Source of the DNA: REEB481 sp041170785
GTDB lineage: Bacteria; Bacteroidota; Bacteroidia; NS11-12g; UBA955
Direction of reading: 5' to 3'
NCBI GenBank assembly: GCA_041170785.1
Contig: JBEDND010000190.1
Span: forward strand, 1-28,599
DNA length: 28,599 nucleotides
Made by a program: the position numbers and the translations under genes. Below the pieces are notes generated by a model that did no database searches, was not told where the DNA came from, and was given only the letters and a program-made list of their open reading frames with translations. Below, one piece after another: positions 1 through 6,961 of the stretch. Within the stretch, counting starts at the first letter, position 1; each line of letters starts with the position of its first letter.

Positions 1-32
1 TTCAATCACTCTGTCTAATTCGTGGTCTTGAA

Positions 33-758
33 TCATGGCTGTTGAATGCGGTGGCGTTTCCAGGCTACCTGTACTTCTGATCCGGCAGCAAGCAATACCG
101 ATTTGGGTTGTTGCTCGTTCAGGAATCCAAAGTGGGCGCCATACATTGTGCTGAAGTCGCAGTTGATTTCATGATGAAGCACCCGATGCGTGTTCCAGCT
201 GGGGTGCAATACGCCGTATTCTTCGGTTTGTGCATCGCCGATTTTGGTGTATCCGTAATAGTGTTCAAAGATGAACGCTTCGACGCTGCCCGGCATCATG
301 GGTGCAGCCGTGTTTTCGGCAGCTACATTGATGAAGTTTTGTTGATTGCGGTGCTGCCACATGTAGCGAACCCGGGTAAGTTGGTCGTTTTGTTGTATGA
401 GGTGTTGCGTGGGAATGCAGGTATAATGTTCCTTATATAAGGCATTGGCGAGCCATGCCACCACACGGTACGGAACAGTTTCATTGACAAACACCACTCC
501 GCGTCTGATTCCTTGTTCGGTGTTGCGCTTCACATAAAAACGCAGGTTTATTTCTTCAAAACTCCCAAAAAAAGGAACAGGCAAACCAAACAACCTGGTG
601 TTTCTAAACATAAAACCAACCAGGCTCAGGTAATAAGCACCCTGGAAATCATCAAGTTCGAGGCCGTACGGCAGGTAAGGTTGCAGGGTTTCGGGTGCTA
701 CGGCGTAGTTGGCCATCACCAGATGTTCCCATTGTGCGGAAAGGAATATTTTTGGCAT
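33..758 (-). CDS. DUF2071 (YqjF-like) family protein
   Basis: A 241-residue soluble protein. The N-terminal half has the DUF2071 pattern: a W-E-H-L segment near residue 10, a P-E-x-L-x-P-Y-L-P segment around 22-30, an aromatic YYLSLVGF strand and an F-x-E-I-N-L-R-F-Y-V core around 68-76. The family is thought to share the acetoacetate-decarboxylase-like beta fold, but no reaction is established for most members, so I assign no substrate. No signal peptide or membrane segment is visible. The ATG at 758 starts directly at the conserved N-terminus. It lies 62 bases downstream of the membrane protein encoded on the same strand and may be co-transcribed with it. Family assignment is from sequence pattern; function is unknown. 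Confidence 0.8.
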   Translation of the reverse strand: MPKIFLSAQWEHLVMANYAVAPETLQPYLPYGLELDDFQGAYYLSLVGFMFRNTRLFGLPVPFFGSFEEINLRFYVKRNTEQGIRRGVVFVNETVPYRVVAWLANALYKEHYTCIPTQHLIQQNDQLTRVRYMWQHRNQQNFINVAAENTAAPMMPGSVEAFIFEHYYGYTKIGDAQTEEYGVLHPSWNTHRVLHHEINCDFSTMYGAHFGFLNEQQPKSVLLAAGSEVQVAWKRHRIQQP

Positions 759-820
759 TACCTGATGGAAGGCAGAACAACGGCCTGCGAGAAATGGTTT
801 GGGTCATGCTCAGCAATTGT

Positions 821-1705
821 TCATCCTCCGGAATGCAGGGCGTGTTGTTCTTTTTGGAACTTGTTGTAGATGGTTAAAATCAACAATCCGAAGGCAATGG
901 CTGCAAGAATCAAGAGGTTGTTCATTAAGCCGTGGGCAGCAAAGGAAAGCCGCAGCAAGATGGTGGAAATCACAAATCCCGAATTGCGGATAACCTTGTG
1001 AAACTCATCTGTTTGGTAAAAGGAAAAGAGCAACAAAAGCACATCAACAATAATCAGAAGCATGAAAAATTGTTCGAAGAAGATGTTGTTGATGTTTTTG
1101 AATTGATCGACCGATAGTGTGTTGTTAAAGGTTACGTTCAACCAATTGGTGAAGGAGTAAATGGCGGTAAGTAACAGCACCGGAACCAATGCCGTTGCGA
1201 TGGTTCTTTTGATTTTGTTGTATCGTTCAACTCCGGCAACATTGTAAGTTCCTGAAGCCAATGCCGGTGAATTCTGTTTGTTGAACAGATAAATCAGGAA
1301 AAACAGGATCAGTGAAGTGAGCAGATCATAAGTGAACTGCAGGTCATTCGGGCTTTTGAACCAGTCAGTACTGAAGGAAAGGTTTGCGAAATCTTTAAAA
1401 AGACGTCGGATGATGATGAGCACAATGATCTCATATTGTTTCCCAACATAAGTGGTGTACGACCGGGGCAGGTAGTAAACCAAGAGGTACACTTCATAAA
1501 TAAGGATGAATGAGAAGGGGGTATAGATGGCCGCAATGGGGTTTTGCAACAGGTTCGATGGTTCTTTGAGTGCAATCCAGCCTAAGTCGACAGCAAGAAT
1601 CAGCATCAGGTGCAGCACAAAACTCCCGATGGCAATGTGCAGCATGACCCGTTCTGTTTTTTTTTGAGTAGGTTCCGAAAGGAGGTTTTGAAAGAAGTAA
1701 CCCAT
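821..1705 (-). CDS. multi-pass inner-membrane protein, unknown function
   Basis: A 294-residue protein dominated by hydrophobic stretches: about residues 20-42, 57-79, 92-100, 127-142, 168-186, 208-230 and two close together between 242 and 282. I count roughly seven or eight membrane segments. The short N-terminus (about 18 residues, with the basic pair KK before the first helix) and the basic C-terminal tail suggest both lie in the cytoplasm, but topology is only inferred. I do not recognise the family and see no catalytic or transport motif. The neighbour downstream on the same strand is the DUF2071 protein; upstream it diverges from the rhlE-csp operon. Reading-frame length and absence of a plausible rival frame support a real gene. 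Confidence 0.75.
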   Translation of the reverse strand: MGYFFQNLLSEPTQKKTERVMLHIAIGSFVLHLMLILAVDLGWIALKEPSNLLQNPIAAIYTPFSFILIYEVYLLVYYLPRSYTTYVGKQYEIIVLIIIRRLFKDFANLSFSTDWFKSPNDLQFTYDLLTSLILFFLIYLFNKQNSPALASGTYNVAGVERYNKIKRTIATALVPVLLLTAIYSFTNWLNVTFNNTLSVDQFKNINNIFFEQFFMLLIIVDVLLLLFSFYQTDEFHKVIRNSGFVISTILLRLSFAAHGLMNNLLILAAIAFGLLILTIYNKFQKEQHALHSGG

Positions 1706-1995
1706 AAGTACTTGGTTTGGCCGACAAAGGGTGAATTTGATGCCTTCGACTTTGGTAAAGATATGCTTTTCCGTTTGAATTGGGCTGTTTCACATTTTTC
1801 CGGAAAATACAAACTTGTGGAAGGACAAACCTTCAGGGGTGTTTTTCCGCGATTATTAGGCAAAGCCAAACATTACATGTAACTTTGAGCCTGCGGACGA
1901 AAAGTCTTGCCGTTCAACAATTAGTCTCTGAATCCCCAAAACCGTTTCATCTGATTTCTTTTCTTCGGCCGGACCACGGAACCGACAATCCATTT
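1706..1995. other. divergent intergenic region, 290 bases
   Basis: This stretch separates the minus-strand membrane protein from the plus-strand helicase. Open frames cross it on both strands but match no family I know and lack conserved-looking composition. It should carry both promoters; the only good element I see is the plus-strand TAACTTTG at 1880-1887. No hairpin, tRNA or repeat was noticed. Confidence 0.5.
1880..1887 (+). promoter_or_regulatory. candidate -7 box TAACTTTG for rhlE-csp
   Basis: The sequence matches the Bacteroidota sigma-A -7 consensus TAnnTTTG. It would start transcription about 100 bases before the helicase ATG at 1996, giving a long leader. No good TTG-type -33 element is seen at the expected distance, so this is tentative. 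The box lies inside the upstream extension of the helicase frame, which argues against starting the protein earlier. Confidence 0.4.
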
Positions 1996-3174
1996 ATGAC
2001 CCAATTTAAAGACCTAAACCTGAGTGAACCATTGTTGCGTGCACTCAATGAACTCGGATATACAACTCCGACACCGATACAGCAACAGGCTATTCCTGCA
2101 TTGCTGGAAGGAAAAGATTTATTCGGCTGTGCGCAAACAGGCACCGGAAAAACAGCAGCTTTTGCATTGCCCATGTTGCAACTGATGAGTGAAGCCCGCG
2201 TAAAAGGCAAACCCGGACAACCTCCGGCCTTAATCCTTGCGCCTACCAGGGAACTTGCCCAACAAATTCTGGACAGCTTCCGCGATTACGGTAAATACCT
2301 GGGCCTGCGCAGCGCTGTAGTTTTCGGCGGGGTTTCACAGCGCCCACAGGAAGAATCCTTACGTCGTGGTGTGGACATACTGGTGGCTACCCCTGGCCGT
2401 TTGCTCGATTTAATGAATCAGGGACTGTTGAACCTGGAGCAGGTTCGTTATTTTGTGCTGGATGAAGCTGACCGCATGCTGGACATGGGTTTCATCCACG
2501 ACATCAAAAAGGTGCTGGCCAAATTGCCCCGACAAAAACAAACCGGATTCTTTTCGGCTACCGTTCCTCCTGAGGTAAAAAAGCTGTCTGAAGAACTGTT
2601 GTTTCGTCCGGTGCGCGTGAGTGTAACCCGTGAGAACAGCACGGCACAGTTGATTACCCAGGAAGTATATAAGGTAGCCAAAGAAGACAAGCGGAGCTTA
2701 TTGAAGCAGCTGTTGCTCGATCTTGATGTAGCGCATGCACTGGTATTCACCAGAACCAAAAGAGGTGCCGACCGTGTGGCCAAAGATTTGGTCAAGAGTG
2801 GAATTCCAGCCGATTCCATCCACGGCGATAAATCACAAGGTGCCCGTGAAAAGGCGCTGAATGGTTTCAAGAACCGAAAGTTGAGGGTGTTGGTAGCTAC
2901 AGATATTGCCGCTCGGGGCATCGACGTGGATGGGCTGGCTTATGTGTTTAACTTCGACATCCCTGAAGTTGCAGAAACCTATGTACACCGCATTGGAAGA
3001 ACCGGAAGAGCCGGTTCCGAGGGTCGCGCAATTTCTTTCTGTACAGAAGAAGATTTAACCTATCTTCGCAGCATTGAGAAACTTACCAACCGGCAGATAA
3101 CCCTCCGGAAACTCCCGAATCAGGGACCTACAGCAAACCAAATACAATCATCCAATACCAAATTATCACAATGA
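1996..3174 (+). CDS. rhlE: DEAD-box ATP-dependent RNA helicase, RhlE type
   Basis: A 392-residue cytoplasmic RNA helicase with the full motif set. It has a Q motif (F3 and the PTPIQ segment at 25-29), Walker A AQTGTGKT at 46-53, PTRELAQ at 83-89, TPGRLLD at 132-138, DEAD at 156-159, SAT at 187-189, ATDIAARGID at 301-310 and HRIGRTGR at 331-338. The frame is open back to 1780, but MTQFKDLNL begins exactly where RhlE proteins usually begin, so I chose the ATG at 1996. Known members unwind short RNA duplexes in ribosome assembly and RNA turnover, often during cold adaptation. The stop overlaps the start of the cold-shock gene (ATGA), so the two are probably translationally coupled. The C-terminal tail after about residue 370 is short, with no RNA-binding extension. 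Confidence 0.95.
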   Translation: MTQFKDLNLSEPLLRALNELGYTTPTPIQQQAIPALLEGKDLFGCAQTGTGKTAAFALPMLQLMSEARVKGKPGQPPALILAPTRELAQQILDSFRDYGKYLGLRSAVVFGGVSQRPQEESLRRGVDILVATPGRLLDLMNQGLLNLEQVRYFVLDEADRMLDMGFIHDIKKVLAKLPRQKQTGFFSATVPPEVKKLSEELLFRPVRVSVTRENSTAQLITQEVYKVAKEDKRSLLKQLLLDLDVAHALVFTRTKRGADRVAKDLVKSGIPADSIHGDKSQGAREKALNGFKNRKLRVLVATDIAARGIDVDGLAYVFNFDIPEVAETYVHRIGRTGRAGSEGRAISFCTEEDLTYLRSIEKLTNRQITLRKLPNQGPTANQIQSSNTKLSQ

Positions 3175-3371
3175 AAACAGGAGTAGTTAAATTCTTCAAC
3201 GCTACCAAAGGGTACGGCTTCATTAAAGAAGACGAAACCGGTACAGAAGTCTTCGTTCACATCACCGGACTTTCCGGTGGAAAGCTCAATGAAGGCGACA
3301 GGGTATCGTTTGAAATTGAACAGGGCCGCAAAGGACCGAACGCAGTTCAGGTTCGTTTGATCGAAGGATAA
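3171..3371 (+). CDS. cspA: cold-shock domain protein, CspA family
   Basis: A 66-residue single-domain protein, the usual size of bacterial cold-shock proteins. The RNP1 motif KGYGFI is at 13-18 and RNP2 VFVHI at 27-31, the aromatic nucleic-acid binding face of this OB fold. Such proteins bind single-stranded RNA and act as RNA chaperones. The ATG lies inside the last codons of rhlE (ATGA overlap of four bases), and a strong terminator follows 24 bases after the stop, so rhlE and csp form a closed two-gene unit. The pairing of an RNA chaperone with an RNA helicase suggests a joint role in resolving RNA structure, an inference from context. Confidence 0.95.
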   Translation: MKTGVVKFFNATKGYGFIKEDETGTEVFVHITGLSGGKLNEGDRVSFEIEQGRKGPNAVQVRLIEG

Positions 3372-3395
3372 AATTCTTTATCACAGTGACCATCC

Positions 3396-3423
3396 AAGGC
3401 TCCGAATAGGGGCCTTTTTTTTT
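3396..3423 (+). terminator. Rho-independent terminator of rhlE-csp
   Basis: An 8-bp stem, AAGGCTCC with GGGGCCTT (one G-T pair), closes a 5-base loop GAATA and runs straight into nine T residues at 3415-3423. It begins 24 bases after the csp stop codon. Confidence 0.9.
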
Positions 3424-3457
3424 GACACATTTCCCGGTAAGAAATATTAAGGTAACA

Positions 3458-3471
3458 TTTGGTTAACCAAA
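3458..3471. promoter_or_regulatory. perfect 14-bp palindrome TTTGGTTAACCAAA, candidate operator
   Basis: TTTGGTTAACCAAA equals its own reverse complement and ends 40 bases before the ATG of the DUF47-PiT pair. The position fits a dimeric regulator site overlapping the promoter. No PhoB-type direct repeat is evident. Function is inferred only from symmetry and location. Confidence 0.4.
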
Positions 3472-3511
3472 CCATAAAAAAGCAGTAGTTCCTTCGAATA
3501 CCTTAAATAAC

Positions 3512-4153
3512 ATGTCAAACATTCTGTCGTTTTTGATGCCCCGCGAGAAAAAATTCTTTCCGCTTTTTGACAAGGCCGCCGAAAATCTGGTTGCAATTTC
3601 CACCTTGTTGGAGAAAATGGTGAATACCAATGATCCGGAACAGCGGAAGGCAATGATTCGCGAAATCGAACGGATGGAACATCATGGTGACACGATTTGT
3701 CACGAGATTTTCAACGAACTCAACAGTACCTTTATCACGCCTTTTGACCGGGAAGACATCCATGCGCTGAACACCGCAATGGATGACATCATCGATTATG
3801 TACACGGCAGTGCAAAGCGCATTGATTTGTACCAAATCAATGAACTTACCCCTTCCATAAAGAAGCTTTCAGAGCTCATCCTTCAGGCAAGCATGGAACT
3901 CAACGTGGCCGTGCGGGAATTGCGCAACATGAAAAAGCCAGGTAAAATCAAAGAAGCCTGTGTGCGCATCAACAGCATTGAAAACCATGCCGATGATATT
4001 TTCGACACGGCCATTGCCCGTCTATTTGAAGAGGAAAAAGACGCCATCAATGTCATTAAGATGAAGGAGGTGTTGAGCAATCTGGAAACCGCTACAGACA
4101 TGTGCGAAGATGCCGCCAACGTGATTGAAACCATCATTGTGAAATACGCTTAA
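3512..4153 (+). CDS. DUF47 / PhoU-like accessory protein of PiT transporter
   Basis: A 213-residue all-helical protein of the DUF47 (PhoU_div) family. Recognisable parts are the N-terminal F-x-PREKKFF-x-LFDKAA segment (residues 7-23), I-x-x-MEHHGDTICHEI at 51-66 and F-x-x-PFDREDIHAL at 74-87. A second three-helix repeat carries the matching IENHADDIFDTAI at 152-164. The acidic D/E-x-x-D/H patterns of both halves are typical of PhoU-like metal-binding helices. Family members sit beside PiT permeases and are thought to regulate phosphate transport at the inner membrane face. The PiT gene follows after 20 bases, which supports this role here. Confidence 0.9.
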   Translation: MSNILSFLMPREKKFFPLFDKAAENLVAISTLLEKMVNTNDPEQRKAMIREIERMEHHGDTICHEIFNELNSTFITPFDREDIHALNTAMDDIIDYVHGSAKRIDLYQINELTPSIKKLSELILQASMELNVAVRELRNMKKPGKIKEACVRINSIENHADDIFDTAIARLFEEEKDAINVIKMKEVLSNLETATDMCEDAANVIETIIVKYA

Positions 4154-4173
4154 CCGGGCGAAAACATCACAAC

Positions 4174-5832
4174 ATGTCACTTCTTGTTGTAATCATTATT
4201 CTGGCTCTGGTATTCGATTATATCAATGGATTCCACGATGCCGCCAACTCCATAGCCACGGTTGTAAGTACCAAGGTACTTACGCCGCTTCAGGCAGTTA
4301 TTTGGGCAGCAGCCTTCAACTTCGTGGCCTTTTTCCTGTTCAAGGATCATGGTGTAGCAAACACCATCAGCAAAACTGTGGCCGATAGTTACATCACCTT
4401 GCCTGTGATTTTCTCGGGCCTGGTGGCTGCCATTTTTTGGAATCTGCTCACCTGGTGGTATGGAATTCCTTCTTCCTCTTCGCATACCCTCATAGGCGGC
4501 TTTGCCGGTGCAGCTCTTGCTCATGCATTACTTACCAAAGGGTGGGTGGCATTCAGCTCTGTGGTAGAAATGGAGAAAATCGTCAAAACGGTATTGTTCA
4601 TTTTTTTGGCGCCTCTTATTGGCATGGTGATTTCCATGTTCGTCACCATCGTTACCATTCAGAAGAAGTTCCTGATTAAAACCGTGGTAATCGCTGTTGC
4701 AGGTATCAGTACCTGGTTCATGTTTGAGCATTTTAAATACCAGAAAATGGAGGAAAACCTGGCGAAATTTTTCCGGGTTGATAAATACCAAAAAGACTTG
4801 GTCATGAACCCAGGTGACAGCAGCATCCTGGCCAAGCTTGAAATCGCCAAACAGAACCATAAAAAATCTACCGCGTATCTTGATCAATACCCAACAGTGG
4901 GAGCTGAAGGTGTGGCCGACCTGATTGTGGCAAGCATTCCTTTAAATGACTTGGAAGTAAACAAACTGAAAGATGGTGTGGGCAAAACCATAAAACTGGA
5001 TTTGCTGAAAAAGGAGGCCTTTTATAACAAGGCATTTGAACCTCGTTACGACAGCCTGAAAGGTGTAATTGACGGCTTGAAACCCGTGCTCAGCCAGTTT
5101 CATACCGCAGGTGCCGATACCACTGTTCATCGGGTGGCCACCATTTTGCACCTGAGTGCTGCAGAGGAAGTGAGGCTTGCCAAATTCCTAAAGGCAGACC
5201 CGAAAAGCGACCTCATCAAGGAGTTAAATAAAGCGGATAATAGTTACTTACAAATCGGAGTAGCCTTCATCGTATTGGTGTTCTGGGTCTACTATCTGGT
5301 TGTAGAAAAATTGAGTACGCCCAGTACCTATAGAATGGCCTCCATGTTTAAGAAACTGCAGCTGGTTTCGTCTGCCGCGTTCAGTGTAGGACACGGTGGC
5401 AATGACGCCCAGAAAGTAATGGGAATTATTGGTGCAGCACTGATTGCCAATGGCGACATCAGCGATTTCAGTGAGATGAAAAACTGGGTTCCCCTGGCTT
5501 GTTATACCGCCATCGGGCTTGGTACGCTGAGTGGTGGATGGAAGATTGTTAAAACCATGGGTACGAAAATTACCAAGGTTACACCTTTAGAGGGTGTAAG
5601 TGCGGAAACTTCCGGTGCGATGACCTTGTTCATGACCGAACAAATGGGCATTCCGGTAAGCACCACACATACCATTACAGGTTCTATTATCGGGGTAGGC
5701 GCTACCAAACGACTTAGCGCCGTGCGCTGGGGCGTAACCCGCAGCCTCCTTTGGGCATGGATTTTAACCATTCCTGTGAGCGCACTGGTTGCAGGTATTG
5801 TGTATTACATAGCCAGAGGTTACCTGTCCTGA
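4174..5832 (+). CDS. pit: inorganic phosphate transporter, PiT family
   Basis: A 552-residue inner-membrane permease expected to import phosphate, driven by H+ or Na+. The two PiT signature repeats are present: FDYINGFHDAAN at 14-25 with PSSSSHTLIGG at 99-109 in the first half, and VGHGGNDAQK at 405-414 with PVSTTHTITGS at 494-504 in the second. Between the halves, residues about 186-358 form a charged, mostly soluble insertion of some 170 residues. Bacterial PiT proteins often have a much shorter linker. The gene follows the DUF47 gene after 20 bases. Directly downstream lies a decayed region with a porin-like remnant, suggesting that the original operon was longer. Confidence 0.95.
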   Translation: MSLLVVIIILALVFDYINGFHDAANSIATVVSTKVLTPLQAVIWAAAFNFVAFFLFKDHGVANTISKTVADSYITLPVIFSGLVAAIFWNLLTWWYGIPSSSSHTLIGGFAGAALAHALLTKGWVAFSSVVEMEKIVKTVLFIFLAPLIGMVISMFVTIVTIQKKFLIKTVVIAVAGISTWFMFEHFKYQKMEENLAKFFRVDKYQKDLVMNPGDSSILAKLEIAKQNHKKSTAYLDQYPTVGAEGVADLIVASIPLNDLEVNKLKDGVGKTIKLDLLKKEAFYNKAFEPRYDSLKGVIDGLKPVLSQFHTAGADTTVHRVATILHLSAAEEVRLAKFLKADPKSDLIKELNKADNSYLQIGVAFIVLVFWVYYLVVEKLSTPSTYRMASMFKKLQLVSSAAFSVGHGGNDAQKVMGIIGAALIANGDISDFSEMKNWVPLACYTAIGLGTLSGGWKIVKTMGTKITKVTPLEGVSAETSGAMTLFMTEQMGIPVSTTHTITGSIIGVGATKRLSAVRWGVTRSLLWAWILTIPVSALVAGIVYYIARGYLS

Positions 5833-5976
5833 CCCAAGAAATTATATTCTAGCGCACTGCTGTCCAAAACGTTTTTTATAAAACAGTTACTGTGCAGATT
5901 ATCAAGGGTTTAGCAGTCTGTTTTTGACGATTTTGATTTTTACCTCCCCCAGACCGAATCAACCATATTCTATGCT

Positions 5977-6160
5977 CTTACTTTTTCCTTGATGAAAAAG
6001 TAAGCAAAAAATCAAGGCTGCAAATGATGAAAGGCGCACACTTGTAACTAGCTTGCCATGAGCGAAGTCGAATGGAATGCCTGCGGTGATCTCCTCGCAA
6101 GCTCGGAGCTTCCTTGGCATTTAGCGGCTTCTTGCGGCGTTTACCGCCTCCCATCATTTG
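5977..6160. repeat. structured repeat-like core with nested inverted repeats
   Basis: An 11-bp perfect hairpin, CTTACTTTTTC (5977-5987) with GAAAAAGTAAG (5994-6004) around a 6-base loop, is followed by a larger foldback. There, 6021-6036 pairs with 6145-6160 at 14 of 16 positions, with an inner AATGCC (6076-6081) and GGCATT (6116-6121), and AAGCTC-G-GAGCTT at 6099-6111. From memory, Bacteroidota genomes carry interspersed non-coding repeats with very similar motifs, often mis-called as small proteins. Copy number cannot be judged from one window. Confidence 0.5.
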
Positions 6161-6280
6161 AGGCCGATCCTTTTGCGGCGTAGCTGAGTTGAGGTTGGTG
6201 GAATGTATAAAAATGGTTCTGGACAACCTCCCGGTTGTTGGTCATAGCTTGCGACATTGAGGTGCCATGAATTTAGTTAA

Positions 6281-6299
6281 GCCCCGCATTCAGCGGGGC
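6281..6299. terminator. hairpin GCCCCGC-ATTCA-GCGGGGC
   Basis: A perfect 7-bp GC-rich stem with a 5-base loop. The downstream bases GTTATATT are only moderately T-rich, so termination is plausible but weaker than at the other sites. It lies inside the TIR-bounded element. Confidence 0.45.
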
Positions 6300-6420
6300 G
6301 TTATATTAAGCCGTTGAAGCGTTGCCACTGTTTTGGAATGATTCTTCAATTCAAAGGCAGGTCTCTATCCCAAATAGTGGCAAAAATTATTTTGGACAGA
6401 TGTGATTTAAGCGTTGAAAA

Positions 6421-6442
6421 CCCGGAATACTCCGGGCTTTTT
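6421..6442 (+). terminator. Rho-independent terminator CCCGGA-ATAC-TCCGGG plus T run
   Basis: A perfect 6-bp stem with a 4-base loop is preceded by AAAA and followed by CTTTTT. It stands just outside the right arm of the TIR element. It may be the original terminator of the pit transcript, pushed about 590 bases away from the pit stop by the insertion; this is inference. Confidence 0.65.
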
Positions 6443-6487
6443 ATGGAGCCAATGTTAAGAAAACATAAATGAACACCACTTATTGAC

Positions 6488-6859
6488 ATGATGGACTTTA
6501 TTGGAGTAGTACACAATGTGAATTATGTAAGAACCAGAGAAACAATAAAAAAGCGATTAGAAAAAAAGTGTATCAATACCTGCTGTTTACCATGGTTTTG
6601 CTGCCAACTAGGTTTTTGCTTCAAAAACCAATGGGAACTTGCCAGCCGTTATTTGGTATTGAACCCTGACCGGCAAATATGGAGCACCAAAGACGGATTT
6701 CAACAGCGCCAATATGTTGTAGGTGTTTCTAAATATTTGAACAAGCACCGGGTGAAATGCCAAATTGACCTTACCTGGGATGAACAGTTCAATCAAGCGA
6801 ACAGAGTCAAGAAGAACGGTCCGCTCATTTGGCGCTTTCAGGTGGAATTGGGCATCTGA
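6488..6859 (+). pseudogene. C-terminal remnant of phosphate-selective (OprO/OprP-like) porin
   Basis: From about 6605 the frame reads as the last strands of an outer-membrane barrel: QLGF-x-FKNQWELASRY, then LNPD, then QYVVGVSKYLNKHRVKCQIDLTW, ending in WRFQVELGI. This W-E-L-A-S-R-Y / N-P-D / Q-Y-x-x-G-x-S-K-Y-x-x-x-H-x-x-K pattern is what I associate with the C-terminus of Bacteroidota OprO/OprP-type porins. The first 39 codons of the frame are Lys- and Cys-rich and do not look like porin or a signal peptide, and the rest of a roughly 400-residue porin is absent. A neighbouring frame (6487-6600) contains GLYWSST, possibly an earlier strand, hinting at a frameshift. Position behind a DUF47-PiT pair fits a lost phosphate porin. 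Assignment is from pattern only. Confidence 0.5.
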
Positions 6860-6961
6860 ACTTGTACACATAGCGCATTTTCAGGGCAATGTGCAGGAGT
6901 TCCTGTCGTTTAGGTCTGAAGGAACCACAATTCCATAGGATATTTGCGCGTGCTTTTCAGG
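6860..6961. other. short intergenic gap before OmpA-like gene
   Basis: No gene is visible. GATATTTGC at 6939-6947 resembles a -7 box (one mismatch to TAnnTTTG) and lies 14 bases before the ATG at 6962. Confidence 0.3.

Larger units (their letters stand above)
5855..6404. mobile_element. TIR-bounded non-autonomous element (MITE-like or IS relic)
   Basis: The left end, 5855-5877, and the reverse complement of the right end, 6382-6404, agree at 18 of 23 positions, including an uninterrupted CTGTCCAAAA and a following TTTTT. The roughly 550 bases between contain no transposase frame. No clear target duplication was found; a shared AGCG occurs just outside the left arm (5851-5854) and a few bases beyond the right arm (6410-6413), which may be chance. 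The arrangement resembles a miniature inverted-repeat element or a deleted insertion sequence. The assignment rests on the arms only. Confidence 0.45.
5833..6487. other. 655-base non-coding region after pit
   Basis: No credible protein gene is present. The region holds an inverted-repeat-bounded element (5855-6404), a structured core (5977-6160), and terminator-like hairpins at 6281-6299 and 6421-6442. An 82-codon frame on the minus strand (5978-6226) runs through the structured core and has low-complexity, non-protein-like composition. Confidence 0.6.

Noticed and set aside
1780..1995. 72-residue N-terminal extension of the RNA helicase
   Set aside because: The extension is not typical of RhlE proteins and contains a promoter-like TAACTTTG box; the ATG at 1996 fits the family start.
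5978..6226. 82-codon minus-strand frame in the gap after pit
   Set aside because: It runs through the nested inverted repeats of the structured core and has no protein-like pattern.
6322..6383. TTGCCACT / AGTGGCAA inverted repeat with a 46-base loop
   Set aside because: The arms are perfect over eight bases but the loop is long and no flanking feature supports a separate element; it may be part of the TIR-bounded element.
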